Shown here piece by piece: positions 62,158 through 64,000 of a DNA stretch of 64,000 bases. Under the pieces are notes generated by a model, which saw nothing but the letters and a program-made list of their open reading frames with translations, made no database searches and had not been told where the DNA came from. Made by a program: the position numbers and the translations under genes. This DNA comes from Balanoglossus misakiensis (lineage: Eukaryota; Hemichordata), in assembly GCA_040954595.2 (NCBI GenBank), contig CM082592.2:496001-560000 (forward strand), in the 5' to 3' direction. Position 1 is the first letter of the stretch. Each line of letters begins with the position of its first letter.

Positions 62158-64000
62158 GTGGAAAGTATCTCTACCCGTTTGAAACTAAGAAAAGAATTTA
62201 TTCTTATTTATTTTGTAAAAAAGACAATTTTTCGAAAACAAGTCGAAAATGGTAATTTTGTCTTAGGTGATTCAAATTATACCACCTTTTCTGGAATTTG
62301 CAGCACTTTTTACAAGAGAACGACACTTCATGCTCCATAATATTTCCGAAAATGAAGAAAAGAGTTTATTTTTTATGATTTTTTAAAAATTTACCATTTT
62401 TGTCAAAATATGGCCAAAATGGCTATTTTGTCTTGAATTCCGTCAATATCTCTGCATTTTTGGAGTTGTCGAAAGTTTTAACATACAATCAACATGTCAT
62501 ATATGATCAGGGCACCAAATTCGAAGAACAAAGGTTTTTTTTATTTTTTTTTCTAAAAATGACATTTTCAAGGAAAATTTGGTAAAACGCAATTTTGTCT
62601 GCAGTGAGCCATATTAGACTGTCTTTTTTTTGGAATTTGTATCGATATATACATACGAAGAGCATTCTATACTCCATCAGATTTCCGAAAATGTAGAAAA
62701 CAGGTATTTTTTGTAATTTTCCAAAATTTTCCATTTTGACCAAATTGTGCTAAAATTGTTATTTTCGTGTTGAATGCCGCCAGTGTCACTGCTTTTAAAA
62801 GTCATAAAAACTTTTAACATACAATTAATTATTTATATATGATCAGGTCACCGAATTAAAAAAATAAAGAATGTTTTGCCTAAAAATGACCTTTTAGGTG
62901 CAAAAACGAATAAAACGTAATTTTGTATTAAATCAGCTCATTCAGAGTGCATTTTTTATAATCAGCACCATTTTTACATATAATTGAAATTTCATACATC
63001 ATTAGATATCCAAATATGAAAAAATGATTTAGATTTTAGATGATTGTCCAAAATTAGCTGATATCTAATAAATGTAGTATTGAACCGTTCTGTTTGCCCC
63101 CCCCCCCCCCTTACATTATATGCGGTACGCCGATGTCAGCTTACCCGGCAGTACTGCAGGCCGTGCCCCCAACAAACGTCGGTGTTTGGAACGCCCTGGT
63201 TAAATTCGGGCTTTCTCTATAAATTGACAGGCAATAATACAGTCCTACCCGAACAAATGTCGAGTGTTGACCCGCTGTGACTTACCATCTTCGGTTTGCC
63301 CGACTTAGCCAACGTCTTTGTACTAGAGTGTCTGGTCTTTTGCAGAGCCAGGCCGAAGGAAATCCGACTTGATCACCGTTGCTAACGAACGCTAGTGTCT
63401 GTCATGGTGTGCCGGGGTTTTAGTCGAGCCAGGCCGTAGGAGATCTGACTTGATCATCGTGGTCAATGTACGCCTGTTTCTGCTCTAGAGTGCCGGGGCT
63501 TCAGCAAAACCAGGCCGTAGGAAACCCGACGTGATTACCGTTGTTAACTTACGCCAGTCTGTGTCCTATATATAGTGCCGGGGCATCAGCCGTGCCAGGC
63601 CGAAGGAAATGTGAGTAGATCAACGTGGTCTCTGTACGCGTGTTTCTGCTCTAGAGTGCCAGGGCTTTAGCCAAGCCATGCCGTAGGAAATCTGACTTGA
63701 TCAACGTTGCTAACGAACGCTAGTGTCTGTCATAGTGTGCCGGGGTTTTAGTCGAGCCAAGCCGTAGGAGATCAGACTTGATCAACGTGGTCTCTGTACG
63801 CGTGTTTCTGCTCTAGAGTGCCGGGGCTTTATCCAAGCCATGCCGTAGAAAATCTGACTTCATCACCGTTGCTAACGTACGCTAGTGTCTGTCATATTGT
63901 GACGGAGATTTAGCCGAGCCAGGCCATAGAAAAATCGACTTGTTCAACGTTACCAGTGTGCAACTGTTTCTGCTCTAGAGTGTCAGGGTTTTAGCCGACT
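62158..64000 (+). repeat. Satellite monomer 17 (partial at window edge)
   Basis: Its first 1,843 bp are present. It resembles monomer 7 in both halves, with the TCTTTTTTTTGGAATTTG and CAGCAAAACCAGG variants. Confidence 0.9.

Larger units (their letters stand above)
24272..64000 (+). repeat. Satellite array of ~2-kb monomers, single orientation
   Basis: Seventeen monomer starts (anchor GTGGAAAGTATCTCTACCCG) occur at 24272, 26276, 33642, 35859, 37752, 39971, 42179, 44078, 46127, 48166, 50202, 52253, 54291, 56328, 58379, 60268 and 62158. Each monomer has an AT-rich, unique-looking half of ~0.88 kb, a poly-C tract of variable length, and a GC-richer half of ~80-bp subrepeats in alternating pairs (~160 bp). 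Lengths fall into ~1.89, ~2.04 and ~2.21 kb classes, differing by one or two ~160-bp pairs. The array runs off the right edge. Identical short ORFs in each monomer show no sign of protein selection. It is non-coding satellite DNA. Confidence 0.95.

Noticed and set aside
24272-64000. Repeated short ORFs of 60-67 and 108 residues in every satellite monomer
   Set aside because: They recur only because the DNA repeats. They start at non-ATG codons or in proline runs from the poly-C tract, differ by frameshifts between monomers, and match no domain.
24272-64000. CRISPR-like regular repeats
   Set aside because: Subrepeats are ~80 bp without unique spacers, in an animal genome with introns and LINEs. 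This is satellite DNA.

Overview
This window is repeat-rich metazoan DNA. Exons are short, introns obey GT..AG, many small MITE-like inverted repeats are present, and there is a long satellite array and a LINE. The intron repeats and the intron-rich integrase-core gene suggest an invertebrate deuterostome, most likely a cephalochordate (amphioxus). That assignment is an inference of moderate confidence; a hemichordate, echinoderm or cnidarian cannot be excluded.

Layout. (1) 1-1213 is part of a ~2 kb satellite unit. (2) 1214-23451 is a 22,238-bp segment bounded by long terminal inverted repeats (outer ~240 bp with two mismatches, then 78-bp subterminal repeats) and by a perfect 6-bp target duplication, GTCTGT. 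Removing the segment and one duplication restores a 2,054-bp satellite unit, so it is a giant transposon inserted in the array. (3) 23452-64000 is the same satellite: 17 unit starts in one orientation, monomers of ~1.89, ~2.04 and ~2.21 kb that differ by ~160-bp blocks, and a three-monomer (6.1 kb) higher-order period at ~48-60 kb. (4) 27949-32973 is a two-ORF LINE of L1/Tx1 type inserted in one satellite unit with a 13-bp target duplication.

The giant element carries three genes. A 12-exon integrase-core (DDE) gene runs inward from the left TIR (2077-10837). It reads as a 400-codon frame but has one in-frame TAG just after the catalytic Glu. A multi-exon gene on the minus strand (11445-16721, 5' end unresolved) ends in a domain resembling a UBX/ubiquitin-like fold. 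A BTB-BACK-PHR gene on the minus strand (18598-19829 plus unresolved 5' exons) is followed, towards the right TIR, by a triplicated ~875-bp segment that probably holds its promoter or first exons. I see no polymerase B, packaging ATPase, protease or capsid gene, so this is not a standard Polinton/Maverick, although the 6-bp duplication and long TIRs are reminiscent of one.

Working model (inference): the integrase family mobilises the element through the TIRs and their 78-bp subterminal repeats. The BTB (typically a Cullin-3 adaptor) and UBX-like (typically p97-linked) proteins are cargo that may act on the host ubiquitin system or on transposition. The stop codon would make this copy non-autonomous if it is real. 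The satellite array acts as an insertion sink: the LINE and the giant element landed at homologous positions of its ~80-bp subrepeat.
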